The notes: generated from the sequence alone by a model not told the origin. A DNA stretch of 64,000 nucleotides from Mycolicibacterium phocaicum (GCF_010731115.1 NZ_AP022616.1:3472001-3536000); one strand, 5' to 3'; counted from the first letter of the stretch, positions 45,224-54,431 are shown. Numbers and translations: made by a program.

Positions 45224-45385
45224 GCCCGAGCCAGCAGGTCTTCGGACTCGGGATCATCCAGGCCGGAGCGCCTTCCCAGCCCACGTGGGGCCAGTGGCCG
45301 TTGCTCCGCCTGTCCCCCTTACCGCTGCGCGTCAGTTCCGGGTTCGCACCGGATTCCCTGACCCAACCGCGTTGGGTTCGACTGG
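45224..45385 (-). ncRNA. Cobalamin (B12) riboswitch
   Basis: The minus-strand leader of the transporter shows the conserved core in order: AGGGAATCCGGTGCGAACCC, ACTGACGCGCAGCGGTAAGG, GGCCACTGG (B12-box region) and GAGTCCGAAGACCTGCTGGC. Flanking CCCAACGC/GCGTTGGG-type arms at the 5' side close P1-like helices. It ends about 75 bases before the btuF start, leaving room for an expression platform. High cobalamin would be expected to lower transporter expression. Confidence 0.9.
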
Positions 45386-45454
45386 CTCGAATCGGACCAT
45401 ACCAGCGCCGCGGCGGGGCCGCGCCGGCGTGTCGCTGCCGGCGGCGTGTCGTCC

Positions 45455-45532
45455 TCTCCTGTGGCACATGCGATTTGGAGTGGTCAACTTTCCTTGACGC
45501 GTCAGGGAAAGTTGACGGCTCCCGGCGAAAGG
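45455..45532. repeat. Palindromic repeat family P2, copy 4
   Basis: CTCCTGTGGCACATGCGATT precedes 17-base arms (45477-45493 and 45506-45522) with two mismatches. It lies between the TetR gene (minus) and the riboswitch leader. It shares both the left outer arm and the core with copy 3. Confidence 0.8.
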
Positions 45533-45585
45533 TGCCAAGGGAGAGAGCCCCGGACGGGCTGACGGTCCGCGAATGTGCGACAAAC

Positions 45586-46185
45586 CTACGACTCGGCGCG
45601 CTTACCCTTCAGGCCACGCCAGAAGAGGTTGATCATCAGCTCGGTGGCATCGTTGACGTCGGTGTCGCCGGCGCTGACGCGGGACGCGATGGCCTCACCG
45701 GCACCCACCAGGGCCACGGCCATCATCTCGAAGTCGCTGTCGGGCTCCGGGTTTCGGGTACCGGCGCTGAGCAGCCGCGCCACCAGGTCGATGATCTTCT
45801 CGCGGCCCTCGCGCACGGTGTGGGCGAACGCCTGCGAGCTGGTGGCCTGTGTGTAGAGCACGATCCACGATGCCCGGTTGCGGTCGATGTACGTCATGAA
45901 CGACAGCACCGCGTTGCGCAGCAGGTCACGCGGGCTCTGGGCGAAGTTGATGTCGGCCCGGACGGTGTCGACGAACCGCGTGAGCTCGCGGTCCAGGCAC
46001 GCCGCGAACAGCTCTTCCTTCGAGCCGTAGTAGAGGTACAGCATCGGTTTCGAGATCTCGGCCTGCGCGGCGATCGCGTCCATCGAGGTCTCGTGATAGC
46101 CGTTCACCGAGAACATCTGCACGGCGGCGTCGAGCATCTGCTGTTCGCGGACGGCCCGCGGCAGCCGCTTGGTTCCACCTGCCAT
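45586..46185 (-). CDS. TetR-family regulator (Rv0238-like)
   Basis: This 199-residue TetR regulator has its HTH in MLDAAVQMFSVNGYHETSMD and AEISKPMLYLYYGSKEELF (residues 17-63), followed by a helical ligand domain. It lies 25 bases after lpqI on the same strand, as Rv0238 lies next to lpqI (Rv0237) in M. tuberculosis, though here both are read on the minus strand. Its ligand and targets are unknown; the adjacent envelope genes are candidates. Confidence 0.85.
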   Translation of the reverse strand: MAGGTKRLPRAVREQQMLDAAVQMFSVNGYHETSMDAIAAQAEISKPMLYLYYGSKEELFAACLDRELTRFVDTVRADINFAQSPRDLLRNAVLSFMTYIDRNRASWIVLYTQATSSQAFAHTVREGREKIIDLVARLLSAGTRNPEPDSDFEMMAVALVGAGEAIASRVSAGDTDVNDATELMINLFWRGLKGKRAES

Positions 46186-46210
46186 CAGAACAGGGTATGC
46201 AACGAGCAGC

Positions 46211-47398
46211 TCACTTCACGCATTTCGCGCCCGGCCCCTTCATGGCCGCCACCCGCAGCACCGACTTGTCGATCTGCGCCTGGTCCAGCTGCCCGGCCTT
46301 CGCGGCCGCCTCCAGCTTGTCCAGCACGTCGGAGATGCCGTCGGTCGTGATCCACAGGGCGACGTCGGCGCCGGCCTGCAGTGCCTTGAGCGCCGCGTCG
46401 GCCACGCCGAAGTGCTGGGTGATGGCGGCCATGCCGGTCAGATCGTCGGTGAACACCACACCGTCGAACGGCGGGCCGCCGTACTCACCGCTGCGCAGCA
46501 GGTCGTAGGCCGGCTTGCTCAGGCTCGCCGGGTCGTCCCCGAGCGTCAGGCCCGGCACCTGCAGGTGACCGACCATGACGGCGACGGGCTCCTGCGTCGT
46601 CAGCGTCCGGTACGGCACCAGGTCGTTGTCCTTCAGCGCCTCCAGCGGCGGCGTCTTCACGCCACCGGTGTGCGAGTCGCCCGAGCCGTGCCCGTGCCCC
46701 GGGAAGTGCTTGAGCACCGGAACCAGCCCCGCCTCGCGCAGGCCCGCGGCGTAGGCGCCGGCGTACTCGGTCACCTTCTGCGGGTCCGCGCCGAAGGAAC
46801 GGTCGCCGATGACCTCGTCGTCGGGTTCTTCGGTGACGTCGGCGTCGGGCGCGAAGTCGACGGTGATGCCGAACTTGTCCTTCATCTGCAGCCCGCGGTC
46901 CTTGGCGATGGCCTGCACCTCGGCGGGGGTCTTGGTCGCGGCGAGCACGCGCGCCGACTCCTGCGGGCCGATCAGCTTCTTCAGCCGGGACACCCGGCCG
47001 CCCTCCTCGTCGATGCTGACCGCCAGCGGCAGCGCGCCAGATGCGGCCTGCAGCGCGGGGATCGAACCGTCCGACAGCATCGACAGGTCCGTCCAGCTAC
47101 CGATGAAGATGCCGCCGACCTGCTGCTGCGTCACCGCGGCACGGGCATCGGCGGCGTCCTTGACGCCGACCATCAGCAGCTGCGCCAGCTTCTGCCGCAG
47201 CGTGAGGGTGCTGAGCAGCGCGTGCGGATCGCACGGCGGGGCGGTCGGTGCGGGCGCGTCCATCGGCTTGCTCGACGACGCGGTGCTCGAGGCCGCGCTG
47301 GTCGTGCTGGATGCGGCCGGCTTGTCGGAGGACGACGAGCAACCGGCGACCAATCCGGACACCAGTGCGAGCGCGCCGAGGGTTCGGGTGAGGGACAT
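46211..47398 (-). CDS. lpqI: LpqI, GH3 beta-N-acetylglucosaminidase lipoprotein
   Basis: This 395-residue lipoprotein of glycoside hydrolase family 3 (NagZ-like) recycles peptidoglycan sugars. The lipobox is LVSGLVAGC, followed by a Ser/Thr-rich linker to about residue 55. The catalytic domain has SIDEEGGRVSRL, LKHFPGHGHGSGDSH (the His-Asp general acid loop of NagZ) and the nucleophile Asp in FTDDLTGMAAI. M. bovis BCG LpqI has been shown to act this way. It is divergent from Rv0236A and aftD, and upstream of the TetR gene. Confidence 0.92.
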   Translation of the reverse strand: MSLTRTLGALALVSGLVAGCSSSSDKPAASSTTSAASSTASSSKPMDAPAPTAPPCDPHALLSTLTLRQKLAQLLMVGVKDAADARAAVTQQQVGGIFIGSWTDLSMLSDGSIPALQAASGALPLAVSIDEEGGRVSRLKKLIGPQESARVLAATKTPAEVQAIAKDRGLQMKDKFGITVDFAPDADVTEEPDDEVIGDRSFGADPQKVTEYAGAYAAGLREAGLVPVLKHFPGHGHGSGDSHTGGVKTPPLEALKDNDLVPYRTLTTQEPVAVMVGHLQVPGLTLGDDPASLSKPAYDLLRSGEYGGPPFDGVVFTDDLTGMAAITQHFGVADAALKALQAGADVALWITTDGISDVLDKLEAAAKAGQLDQAQIDKSVLRVAAMKGPGAKCVK

Positions 47399-47516
47399 GG
47401 GGTCCGAGCCTAGCCGTGCGACGAGTCACGCAACCGGGGCACATTGGTCCCGCGATGACCTGCACGCAGGCCGGCGAACACGGAAGCAGGCAGGTCGCCA
47501 TGCTAGTTTGGGCGCC

Positions 47517-47690
47517 ATGGACCGCTTCCTCGTGCCCGCCGGAGCCAGCATCGTGGTCGGTCTGTTGCTCGGCGCCGCAGCGGTCTTCGGCACCACGCTG
47601 ATGCTGGAGCAGGACACCAAGCCGACGCTGCAATCGGGCGATCCAGCGTCATCGGTGCTCAACCGGGTCGAATACGGCAACCGCAGCTGA
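47517..47690 (+). CDS. Small membrane protein, Rv0236A-like
   Basis: This 57-residue protein, the same length as M. tuberculosis Rv0236A, has one membrane segment (PAGASIVVGLLLGAAAVFGT) and a short exported tail ending NRVEYGNRS. It lies directly before aftD, as in M. tuberculosis, and its stop TGA (47688-47690) abuts the aftD reading frame. A conserved partner of AftD is suggested by this fixed position; no function is known. Confidence 0.85.
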   Translation: MDRFLVPAGASIVVGLLLGAAAVFGTTLMLEQDTKPTLQSGDPASSVLNRVEYGNRS

Positions 47691-47697
47691 TCCCGCA

Positions 47698-50600
47698 GCG
47701 CCGCTCTCCCGGCGCTGCTTATGGGTCGTCAGCGCGGCCGCACTGGTCCTGACGTTCGCCCAGTCACCGGGCCGGGTCTCGCCCGACACCAAACTCGATC
47801 TCACCGCCAACCCCGCACGCTTCCTGGCGCGGGCGGCGAATCTGTGGAGCAGCGACCTCCCCTTCGGCCAGTCGCAGAACCAGGCCTACGGCTACCTGTT
47901 CCCGCACGGCACGTTCTTCCTCGCCGGTGACGTCATCGGCCTGCCCGGCTGGGTGACGCAGCGGCTGTGGTGGGCGTTGCTGCTCGTCGTCGGCTTCTGG
48001 GGCGTCATCAGGGTCGCCGAGGCGCTCGGCATCGGGAGCCGGTCGTCGCGCGTGCTCGCCGCCGTGGCGTTCGCGCTGTCCCCGCGGGCGCTGACGACGC
48101 TGGGCGCCATCTCCTCCGAGACCCTGCCGATGATGCTGGCGCCGTGGGTGCTGCTGCCGGTGATCCTGGCGCTGCGCGGTGACTCGGGGATTTGTGCACG
48201 ATTTTCCGCGGTGAGCGCGGAAAATCGTGCACAAATCACGCCTGGAATCCGGCAGCTGGCCGCGCGCTCGGCCGTCGCCGTCGCGCTGATGGGCGCGGTG
48301 AACGCCGTCGCGACGCTGACGGGCTGCCTGGCCGCGATCATCTGGTGGGCCGCGCACCGGCCCAACCGGCGCTGGTGGCGCTTCACGGCCTGGTGGTTCG
48401 GCTGCACGCTGCTCGCGATCCTGTGGTGGGCCGTGGCGCTGCTGCTGCTCGGCCGGATCAGTCCGCCGTTCCTGGACTTCATCGAATCGTCGGGCGTCAC
48501 GACGCAGTGGCTGTCACTGACCGAGGTGCTGCGCGGCACCTACGGCTGGACGGCGTTCGTCGCGACCAACGCGACGGCCGGTTCGTCGCTGGTGACCGGT
48601 TCGGTCGCGGTCCTGGCCACCACGCTGGTGGCCGCCGGCGGCATGGCGGGCCTGGCGATGCGGGGCATGCCGGCCCGCGGGCGGCTCATCTCGATGCTGC
48701 TGTTCGGGCTGCTGCTGCTCGCGGTCGCGTACGCGGGCGGGCTGGGCTCGCCCATCGCGCACCAGGTGCGGGCCTTCCTCGATGCCGGCGGCACCCCGCT
48801 GCGCAACGTGCACAAACTCGAACCCGTGCTGCGACTGCCGCTGGCGCTGGGCCTGGCCCACGTGCTGGGCCGGATTCCCCTGCCGGGCACCGCGCCGCGG
48901 CGGGAGTGGATCAACGCGTTCGCGCACCTCGAGCGGGACAAGCGGATGGCCGTGGCCGTCGTGCTGCTGACGGCACTGGTCGCCGGGACGTCGTTGGCGT
49001 GGACGGGCCGGCTCGCCGCGCCGGGTGCCTACCGCGCCATCCCGCAGTACTGGCACCAGACCGCGGACTGGCTCGACGCGCACAACGCCGAGACCCCGGG
49101 CCGCGTGCTTGTCGCGCCGGGCGCGCCGTTCGCCAACCAGGTCTGGGGGAACACGCACGACGAGCCGCTGCAGGTCCTCGAACGCGGCGCGTGGGGTGTG
49201 CGGGACTCGATTCCGCTGACACCGCCCGAGACCATCCGGGCGCTGGACTCCGTGCAACGCCTGTTCGCCACCGGGCGGCCGTCCGCCGGATTGGCCGATA
49301 CCCTGGCCCGCCAAGGCATTTCGTTCGTCGTAGTGCGCAACGACCTGGACCCCGACAACTCGCGGTCGGCGCGACCGCTGCTGGTGCACCGGGCCTTGGA
49401 AGGTTCCCGGGGGCTCACGAAAGTCGCGCAGTTCGGCGATCCCGTCGGCCCGGGCACGCTGGACGGGTTCGTCTCCGACAGTGGCCTGCGGCCGCGCTAC
49501 CCCGCCGTCGAGATCTACCGTGTGACGGGCGGCGCCACCACCGTGCCGTACCTCGCCGACACCGACACCATGGCCCGCGTCGACGGCGGACCCGAATCGC
49601 TGCTGCGCATCGACGAACGTCGCCGCCTGATGGGTCGAAACCCGTTGGGCCCCATGATCTTGACGCAGGACGCGCAACGCGCCGGACTGCCGGTGCCCGA
49701 GGTGACCGTCACCGACACCCCGCTCGCCCGCGAGACCGACTACGGACGCGTCGACGATCACTCGTCGGCAGTGCGCGCTCCCGACGACCCGCGGCGCACC
49801 TTCAACCGCGTCATGGACTACCCCAGCCCCGGCGCCACGACCGCGTACGGCCAGTGGCCGGGCGGACGGATCACCACATCCAGTTCGTCGTCCGACTCCA
49901 CCGCGCTGCCCAACGTGGCGACGGCGGCCGGGCCAGCCGCGGCGATCGACGGCGACACCTCGACCAGCTGGGTGTCGAGCTCGCTGCAAACCGCTGTGGG
50001 GCAATGGCTTCAGGTCGACTTCGACCATCCGGTGACCAACGCGACCATCACCCTGACACCCAGCGCCACCGCCGTCGGCGCCCAGGTACGCCGCATCGAA
50101 GTCGCAACAGCCAACGGCACCAGCACAATTCGCTTCGATCAGCCCGGCAAGCCATTGACCGCGGCCCTGCCCTACGGCGAGACATCCTGGGTCCGGTTCA
50201 CCGCGACCGGCACCGACGACGGCTCGCCCGGCGTGCAGTTCGGCATCACCGACTTCTCCGTGACGCAGTACGACGCGTCCGGCTTCGCCCACGCCGTGAG
50301 CCTGCGGCACACCGTCGACGTACCCGGCCCGCCGGCAGGATCGGCTGTCGCGCAATGGGATTTGGGCAACGATCAGCAGGGCCGGCCCGGCTGCGCCCAG
50401 GGCCCGAACGGGGTCCGGTGCGCCGCCACCATGGCGCAGTCGCCCGAAGAGCCCGTCAACATGAGCCGCACCCTCACCGTGCCGACGCCGACGGCCGTCG
50501 TCCCCACGATCTGGGTGCAGGCCCGGCAGGGGCCGCACCTGGCCGACCTGGTGAGCCAGCCCGGCACCACCCGGGCGTCCGGCGATTCGGATGTCATCGA

Positions 50601-51942
50601 CGTCGAGGGATCGGCCTACGCCGCCACCGACGGCGATCCGCGCACCGCCTGGGTCGCGCCGCAGGGCATCGTCCAGTTCCGGGCCGGCGCCAACCTGACC
50701 GTGCACCTGCCGGCGCCGACGACCGTCAGCGCCCTGCGACTCACGCCCAGCGCCTCCGAGCTGCCTGCGCATCCGACCGTCGTCGCCGTCGACCTCGGCA
50801 ACGGACCGCAGGTGCGACGCATCGGCGACGGCCCGCAGACCATCAAGCTCAGCCCCGCGAAAACCGACACCATCAAGCTGTCGATCCTCGACTGGCACGA
50901 CCTGATCGACCGCACGTCACTGGGATTCGACCAGGTGAAGCCGCCCGGCCTCGCCGAGGTCACCGCCCTTGACGACCGCGGCGCGCCGATCGCCCCCGCC
51001 GACGCGGCCGCCAACCGGCGCCGCGCCATCACGCTGCCGTGTGGCCGCGGGCCGATCGTCGCGATCGCCGGCCAGTTCCTGCAGACCTCGGTGCACACCA
51101 CCGTCGGCGCGCTCCTGGACAGCGAGCCCATCGCGGCCCAGCCCTGCCAATCCGCGCCGCTGCAACTGCCCGCCGGGAAACAGGAGCTGCTGATCAGCCC
51201 CGGCCCGTTCTTCACCGTCGTCGGCGCCCGCCTGACCGGCCCGCTCGCCGCCCACATCCACAGTGCCCCAACGACTCCCGCGCAGCTGAAGACATGGACC
51301 TCCGATCACCGCGAGGTGGACGTGACGCCGTCTCCGGCGCAGCGGGTGCTCGTCGTGCCCGAGAGCGTCAACCCCGGCTGGACCGCCCACACCGCCAACG
51401 GCGCCATCCTCACGCCGGTGACCATCAACGGCTGGCAGCAAGGCTGGGTGCTGCCGGCCGGCACCGCGGGCATCGTCACACTGACATTCGGGCTGAACAC
51501 CCCGTACCGCATCGGGTTGTTCGGCGGGCTCGCACTGCTACCGCTCCTGGCGCTCCTGGCGCTGCTACCGATGCGGCGCCGCGTCGATGACGAGCCGACG
51601 CAGACCTGGCAGCCGGGGCCCGCGCTCGTCGGCGTGGCCCTCGTCGGATTCGGTTTCCTGGTGGCCGGATTCGCGGGTCTGGCGACCGTCGGGGCAGCCA
51701 TCGGCATCCGATACCTGCTGCGGTCGCAGGAGCGGTGGCTCGACGGCTGGACCGTCATCGCCTCGGCGAGCGGCCTCATCGGTGCCGGCGCGGTGCTCAG
51801 CGCGTACCCGTGGCGCTCGGTGGACGGCTACGTCGGGCATTCGCCGTGGGTGCAGTTCCTGGCGCTCATCTCGGTGGCGACGCTGGCGGCGTCGTTGTGG
51901 GATGCGCCTATCCGACCGCGGCGGGCTCCGGAACGTCGGTGA
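47698..51942 (+). CDS. aftD: Arabinofuranosyltransferase AftD
   Basis: This large GT-C arabinofuranosyltransferase of about 1,414 residues acts on arabinogalactan and lipoarabinomannan at the periplasmic face. The N-terminal half has many membrane segments, including SPDTKLDLTANPARFL and the family's DLPFGQSQNQAYGYLFPHG; the C-terminal half holds carbohydrate-binding-like beta domains. The conserved N-terminus (APLSRRCLWVVSAAALVL) begins at about 47698, but no ATG, GTG or TTG precedes it in frame; the first canonical start is GTG 47953, which would remove some 85 conserved residues. A P3 palindrome at 48189-48237 adds about 17 residues in a loop. Confidence 0.85.
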   Translation, partial: APLSRRCLWVVSAAALVLTFAQSPGRVSPDTKLDLTANPARFLARAANLWSSDLPFGQSQNQAYGYLFPHGTFFLAGDVIGLPGWVTQRLWWALLLVVGFWGVIRVAEALGIGSRSSRVLAAVAFALSPRALTTLGAISSETLPMMLAPWVLLPVILALRGDSGICARFSAVSAENRAQITPGIRQLAARSAVAVALMGAVNAVATLTGCLAAIIWWAAHRPNRRWWRFTAWWFGCTLLAILWWAVALLLLGRISPPFLDFIESSGVTTQWLSLTEVLRGTYGWTAFVATNATAGSSLVTGSVAVLATTLVAAGGMAGLAMRGMPARGRLISMLLFGLLLLAVAYAGGLGSPIAHQVRAFLDAGGTPLRNVHKLEPVLRLPLALGLAHVLGRIPLPGTAPRREWINAFAHLERDKRMAVAVVLLTALVAGTSLAWTGRLAAPGAYRAIPQYWHQTADWLDAHNAETPGRVLVAPGAPFANQVWGNTHDEPLQVLERGAWGVRDSIPLTPPETIRALDSVQRLFATGRPSAGLADTLARQGISFVVVRNDLDPDNSRSARPLLVHRALEGSRGLTKVAQFGDPVGPGTLDGFVSDSGLRPRYPAVEIYRVTGGATTVPYLADTDTMARVDGGPESLLRIDERRRLMGRNPLGPMILTQDAQRAGLPVPEVTVTDTPLARETDYGRVDDHSSAVRAPDDPRRTFNRVMDYPSPGATTAYGQWPGGRITTSSSSSDSTALPNVATAAGPAAAIDGDTSTSWVSSSLQTAVGQWLQVDFDHPVTNATITLTPSATAVGAQVRRIEVATANGTSTIRFDQPGKPLTAALPYGETSWVRFTATGTDDGSPGVQFGITDFSVTQYDASGFAHAVSLRHTVDVPGPPAGSAVAQWDLGNDQQGRPGCAQGPNGVRCAATMAQSPEEPVNMSRTLTVPTPTAVVPTIWVQARQGPHLADLVSQPGTTRASGDSDVIDVEGSAYAATDGDPRTAWVAPQGIVQFRAGANLTVHLPAPTTVSALRLTPSASELPAHPTVVAVDLGNGPQVRRIGDGPQTIKLSPAKTDTIKLSILDWHDLIDRTSLGFDQVKPPGLAEVTALDDRGAPIAPADAAANRRRAITLPCGRGPIVAIAGQFLQTSVHTTVGALLDSEPIAAQPCQSAPLQLPAGKQELLISPGPFFTVVGARLTGPLAAHIHSAPTTPAQLKTWTSDHREVDVTPSPAQRVLVVPESVNPGWTAHTANGAILTPVTINGWQQGWVLPAGTAGIVTLTFGLNTPYRIGLFGGLALLPLLALLALLPMRRRVDDEPTQTWQPGPALVGVALVGFGFLVAGFAGLATVGAAIGIRYLLRSQERWLDGWTVIASASGLIGAGAVLSAYPWRSVDGYVGHSPWVQFLALISVATLAASLWDAPIRPRRAPERR
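48189..48237. repeat. Palindromic repeat family P3, copy 2 (inside aftD)
   Basis: Perfect 22-bp arms (48189-48210 and 48216-48237) flank the loop GTGAG. It is translated in frame as part of GICARFSAVSAENRAQIT, a segment absent from other AftD proteins at this point (LALRG-S-G...A-A). It is the cleanest copy. Confidence 0.92.
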
Positions 51943-53095
51943 TCGCGCTGTCGCGCGGTGACGGGGCGTGCCGGGATTCCCAGCGGCGCAGCAGCTCACG
52001 GCAGGGTGACTCGATCAGCCCGTAGCTGACGGCGGCGATCGCGAACCCGAAAATCCAGGTCAGGATCAACACGATCGGCATGTGGCCGTTGAACGGGAAC
52101 TCGCCGATCACCGGGAACACCATGGCCAGCGCCGCCAGGTGCCAGATGAACAGACCGTAGGACCAGCGGCCCAGCGTCACCATCGTGGTGCTGCCGAGGA
52201 TGCGGTGCGGCGTCCCGGGTGCGTCCAGCACCAGCGGTGCCAGCAGTGCCCCGGCGACCACGGCGCCCATCGCCGTCTTGACCACGACCTGGCCGACGGT
52301 GCCCGGCGCGAGTCCGATGTTGCCGGCCAGCGGCGTCGCCGCGATGACGAACGCCACCCCGGCGATGGCCGCCATCACCCAGCGGCGCCGGGCCAGCTGA
52401 TGCATGCGGCCGACAGGCATGACCGTCAGCTCCGCCAGCAGCATGCCGGCGGCGAACCACGAGAACAGCGCCGGCAGCCAGTTCATCTGGTTGACGCCGA
52501 AGGGCAGGTGCCACGGCAGCGCGGGCCACGCGAAGCTCGCCACCGCCAGCGCCGCGATCGCGGGCACGCGCCAGTCCACCGGCAGCCGGCGCGCCAGCAG
52601 TGCCAGCAGCGGCAAGACGAGATAGAAGGAGACCTCGACGGCCAGGCTCCACATCTGCGTGAGCCCGGCAGTCAGCGTCAGGGGTACATAAACCTGGGTG
52701 AGCGTGAGGTTGGCGAGCCACACCGTGAGGTCGGCGTGGGCGTCGGGCAGCAGCGCCAGGATCACCACGACGGCCACCAGGTAGCCCGGCATGATGCGGA
52801 CGATGCGCGAGCGCAGGTAGTGGCCCGTCGGCGGCCGGTGCCGCAGACCCCGCGCGGCGGCGGCGTGCCCTCGCCACAACAGGAAGCCCGACAGCGCGAA
52901 GAACACCGCGACCGCCAGGTCGAAACGGGTGAACAACCGGCCGTACCAGCCGCTGCTGTTGGCGGTCTGGAACGCCACGTGCGTGAGGACGACGCCCATG
53001 GCGGCACAGGCGCGCATGCCCTCGACGGCGGGCAGGAAACTGCGGGTGCCGCTCACCTCAGCACTGCCCGCGGTGTCGTGTCCCTGGTCGCCCAC
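51908..53095 (-). CDS. Acyltransferase family 3 membrane protein (Rv0228-like)
   Basis: This 395-residue integral membrane acyltransferase has about ten hydrophobic segments. Family marks are SFLPAVEGMRACAAMGVVLTH with the conserved His, FFALSGFLLWRG, the Arg region HYLRSRIVRIMPGYL, and the later SYGLFIWHL. Such enzymes O-acylate exported glycans. It is the counterpart of Rv0228 and is divergent from the Rv0227c homologue, with 139 bp between. Its 3' end overlaps the convergent aftD end by 35 bp. Confidence 0.88.
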   Translation of the reverse strand: MGDQGHDTAGSAEVSGTRSFLPAVEGMRACAAMGVVLTHVAFQTANSSGWYGRLFTRFDLAVAVFFALSGFLLWRGHAAAARGLRHRPPTGHYLRSRIVRIMPGYLVAVVVILALLPDAHADLTVWLANLTLTQVYVPLTLTAGLTQMWSLAVEVSFYLVLPLLALLARRLPVDWRVPAIAALAVASFAWPALPWHLPFGVNQMNWLPALFSWFAAGMLLAELTVMPVGRMHQLARRRWVMAAIAGVAFVIAATPLAGNIGLAPGTVGQVVVKTAMGAVVAGALLAPLVLDAPGTPHRILGSTTMVTLGRWSYGLFIWHLAALAMVFPVIGEFPFNGHMPIVLILTWIFGFAIAAVSYGLIESPCRELLRRWESRHAPSPRDSAITDVPEPAAVG

Positions 53096-53234
53096 GACCC
53101 CAGTGTGCCGGGTGCCCGGTCTCGTCGGCGAATCTCACGCTGACCCGCACACCACTCTGAGGGTGTGCCTTAGTAAGGGCTGTTAGGGTCAGTCGGGTTG
53201 CTGTGTGGCTGGCAGACAAAGTAAGGAGCACGGG

Positions 53235-54431
53235 TTGAACCGCGCTGTGGGGTTGCGAATCGCGGCATGCGTGTTGATGGGGCTCGGCGCTGCCCTGCTG
53301 ATTGCTGCTCTGCTGTTGACTACTTATACGTCGGGCAAAATCGCCAAGATTCCGCTCGACATCGACACCACGCTGGTCAGCAACGGCACCGGGACCGCGC
53401 TGGACCCCGCGTCGCTGCTGGGCGAGAAGTTCGTCGTCAACAAGAACGTGCCGCTGGTGCTGCAGCGCCAGATCAGCGTCGAGAACCCGGCGAACGCCGA
53501 CGTGGTGACGCTGCAGGTCGGTAACACCGTGCGCCGCACCGACAAGCAACAGGACAACGGCCTGCTGCTGGCGCTCGTCGACACCGTGACGCTCAACCGC
53601 ACCACCGCCGCCGCGGTGACGGGTGCGGCCGGCTCGGTGCAGAAGCCGCGCACCATCGAGGACCAGAACCCGCCGACCAACATCGCGCTGCCCCACACCG
53701 GGCTGAGCTACCGCTTCCCGTTCAGCACGGAGAAGAAGACCTACCAGGTATTCGACCCGATCGCGCAGAAGGCGTACGACGCCAACTACGAGGGCGAAGA
53801 AGACGTCAACGGCCTCTCGGTCTACAAGTTCACCCAGAACGTCGGCTTCGACGCCGACGGCAAGCTGGTCGAGCCCATCAAGTATTCGTCGCTGTACGAC
53901 AAGGACGAAGACGGTTCCGTGACCGCCCGCGCCGAACTGTGGGGCGTGCAGTCCGCCGAGCCGACCGACCCGATCACCATGCAGCGCTACTACGCGGCTG
54001 CGCGCACCTTCTGGGTGGACCCGGTGTCCGGCACCATCGTCAAGGAGAAGGACCGCGGCTTCCACTACTACTCGCGCGACGCCCTCAAGCCCGAGGTGAC
54101 GTTCGCCGACTACACCGTCACCTCCAACGAGCAGACGGTCGAGTCGCAGGTCGCCGCCGCCCACGACGAGCGCGACAAGCTGGCCCTGTGGGACCGCATC
54201 CTGCCCATCACCTTCGGCGGTCTGGGACTGGTGTTCCTGGTCGGTGGCGTGCTGCTGGCCGGCTACAGCCTGCGGTCGCAGGCCGCGCTGATCGATCCGG
54301 GCCTCGACGCCGCCGGGCATGGCTTCTTCGGCCGGCGCGACACCGATTCCGGACCGATGCCCGCCGCTGAGGCCATGACCGAGAAGCTGCCCACCCAGCG
54401 GCCGACCGACCTGCCACCGGACCGGATCTGA
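53235..54431 (+). CDS. DUF3068 membrane protein (Rv0227c-like)
   Basis: This 398-residue protein has an N-terminal membrane segment (about residues 8-30), a large exported domain and a C-terminal membrane helix (LPITFGGLGLVFLVGGVLLAGY). TTG 53235 is chosen because AAGGAG lies 6 bases before it; the longer frame begins at 53205. The exported part contains TFWVDPVSGTIVKEKDRG, typical of the DUF3068/PorA-like family. It is followed with overlap by the Rv0226c homologue, as in M. tuberculosis. Its function is unknown; it is part of the conserved envelope cluster. Confidence 0.85.
   Translation: MNRAVGLRIAACVLMGLGAALLIAALLLTTYTSGKIAKIPLDIDTTLVSNGTGTALDPASLLGEKFVVNKNVPLVLQRQISVENPANADVVTLQVGNTVRRTDKQQDNGLLLALVDTVTLNRTTAAAVTGAAGSVQKPRTIEDQNPPTNIALPHTGLSYRFPFSTEKKTYQVFDPIAQKAYDANYEGEEDVNGLSVYKFTQNVGFDADGKLVEPIKYSSLYDKDEDGSVTARAELWGVQSAEPTDPITMQRYYAAARTFWVDPVSGTIVKEKDRGFHYYSRDALKPEVTFADYTVTSNEQTVESQVAAAHDERDKLALWDRILPITFGGLGLVFLVGGVLLAGYSLRSQAALIDPGLDAAGHGFFGRRDTDSGPMPAAEAMTEKLPTQRPTDLPPDRI

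Noticed and set aside
47721..47930. ATG-initiated ORF at the start of aftD
   Set aside because: It is in another frame from AftD and encodes an Arg/Gly-rich shadow; it does not explain the missing aftD start.
48514..50898. 794-codon minus-strand open frame opposite aftD
   Set aside because: It is the antisense of high-GC coding sequence; composition is rich in Gly, Arg and His, and no family fits.
48192..50972. 926-codon plus-strand open frame inside aftD
   Set aside because: It is an Arg-rich shadow frame of the high-GC aftD gene with no recognisable motif.
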